Positions 32,062 to 32,069 of a stretch of 32,069 nt of DNA are shown here, piece after piece. The DNA is from Cyclobacteriaceae bacterium (GTDB taxonomy: Bacteria; Bacteroidota; Bacteroidia; Cytophagales; Cyclobacteriaceae), in assembly GCA_029858965.1 (NCBI GenBank), contig JAOUDZ010000042.1:1-32069 (forward strand). Direction: 5' to 3'. How positions within the stretch are numbered: position 1 is the stretch's first letter; every line of letters begins with the position of its first letter. The notes below the pieces were generated by a model. That model searched no databases and was not told the origin of the DNA. It saw nothing but the letters and a program-made list of their open reading frames with translations. The translations under genes were made by a program, and so were the position numbers.

Positions 32062-32069
32062 TATTTGAT

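Noticed and set aside
1-32069. CRISPR array, tRNA/rRNA genes, insertion sequences
   Set aside because: I found no regular direct repeats, no tRNA- or rRNA-like sequence and no transposase motif in either strand.

Overview
The window looks like a chromosomal segment of a Bacteroidota bacterium, probably a Cytophagales-type lineage. The evidence is a SusC/RagA receptor with a FecI/FecR regulatory pair, DUF4974-type FecR, a lipoprotein MsrB, a TAnnTTTG -7 element in front of the SRP RNA, sparse Shine-Dalgarno sites and moderate GC. There are no rRNA or tRNA genes, CRISPR arrays, transposases or phage genes. The assignment rests on gene content only.

Layout: 1-3180 (minus) is a sigma factor, FecR anti-sigma and SusC signalling unit; SusC is cut by the window edge. 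3411-4658 holds two unrecognised small proteins and a GNAT acetyltransferase. The SRP RNA gene lies at about 4770-4862. 5087-8142 (plus) is a housekeeping run: transaldolase, an FtsE-type ATPase, MsrB and a class II glutamine amidotransferase. 8162-14337 is a long minus-strand run whose core is sulfur/cysteine metabolism: an SGNH hydrolase, a TauE/SafE permease, CysE and CysM, followed by a second SGNH hydrolase and a Pif1-like helicase. An outer-membrane barrel protein (14647-15303) follows. 15668-18387 is an M16 protease pair (one active, one inactive subunit), then a HAD phosphatase. 19510-22637 is a three-gene set of SDR, DHDPS-like aldolase and Tat-exported Gfo/Idh/MocA oxidoreductase, ending in a strong hairpin. 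22713-26093 (minus) is GH9 glycosidase, polysaccharide deacetylase and a DDAH-like amidinohydrolase.

The two most notable regions are these. (1) 26447-29802 is a tight four-gene operon: a FlaA1/CapD-like SDR, a JAMM metalloprotease, a ThiS/MoaD-family ubiquitin-like sulfur carrier and a MoeZ-type E1 fused to rhodanese. The carrier ends in GG followed by six extra residues, so it must be trimmed before activation, and the JAMM protease next door is the obvious candidate. No E2, thiamine or molybdopterin genes are present, which points to a dedicated sulfur-transfer pathway, possibly acting on a sugar nucleotide. (2) At 24303-24324 the GH9 and deacetylase reading frames meet at an A10 run that contains a correctly phased A_AAA_AAG slippery heptamer. 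The deacetylase frame has family-like sequence upstream of its only nearby start codon, a TTG. This indicates a GH9-deacetylase fusion of about 825 residues made by frameshifting or slippage, or a one-base indel.

The window ends with a convergent FG-GAP propeller protein and an Asp-rich lipoprotein resembling the DUF4382 family.
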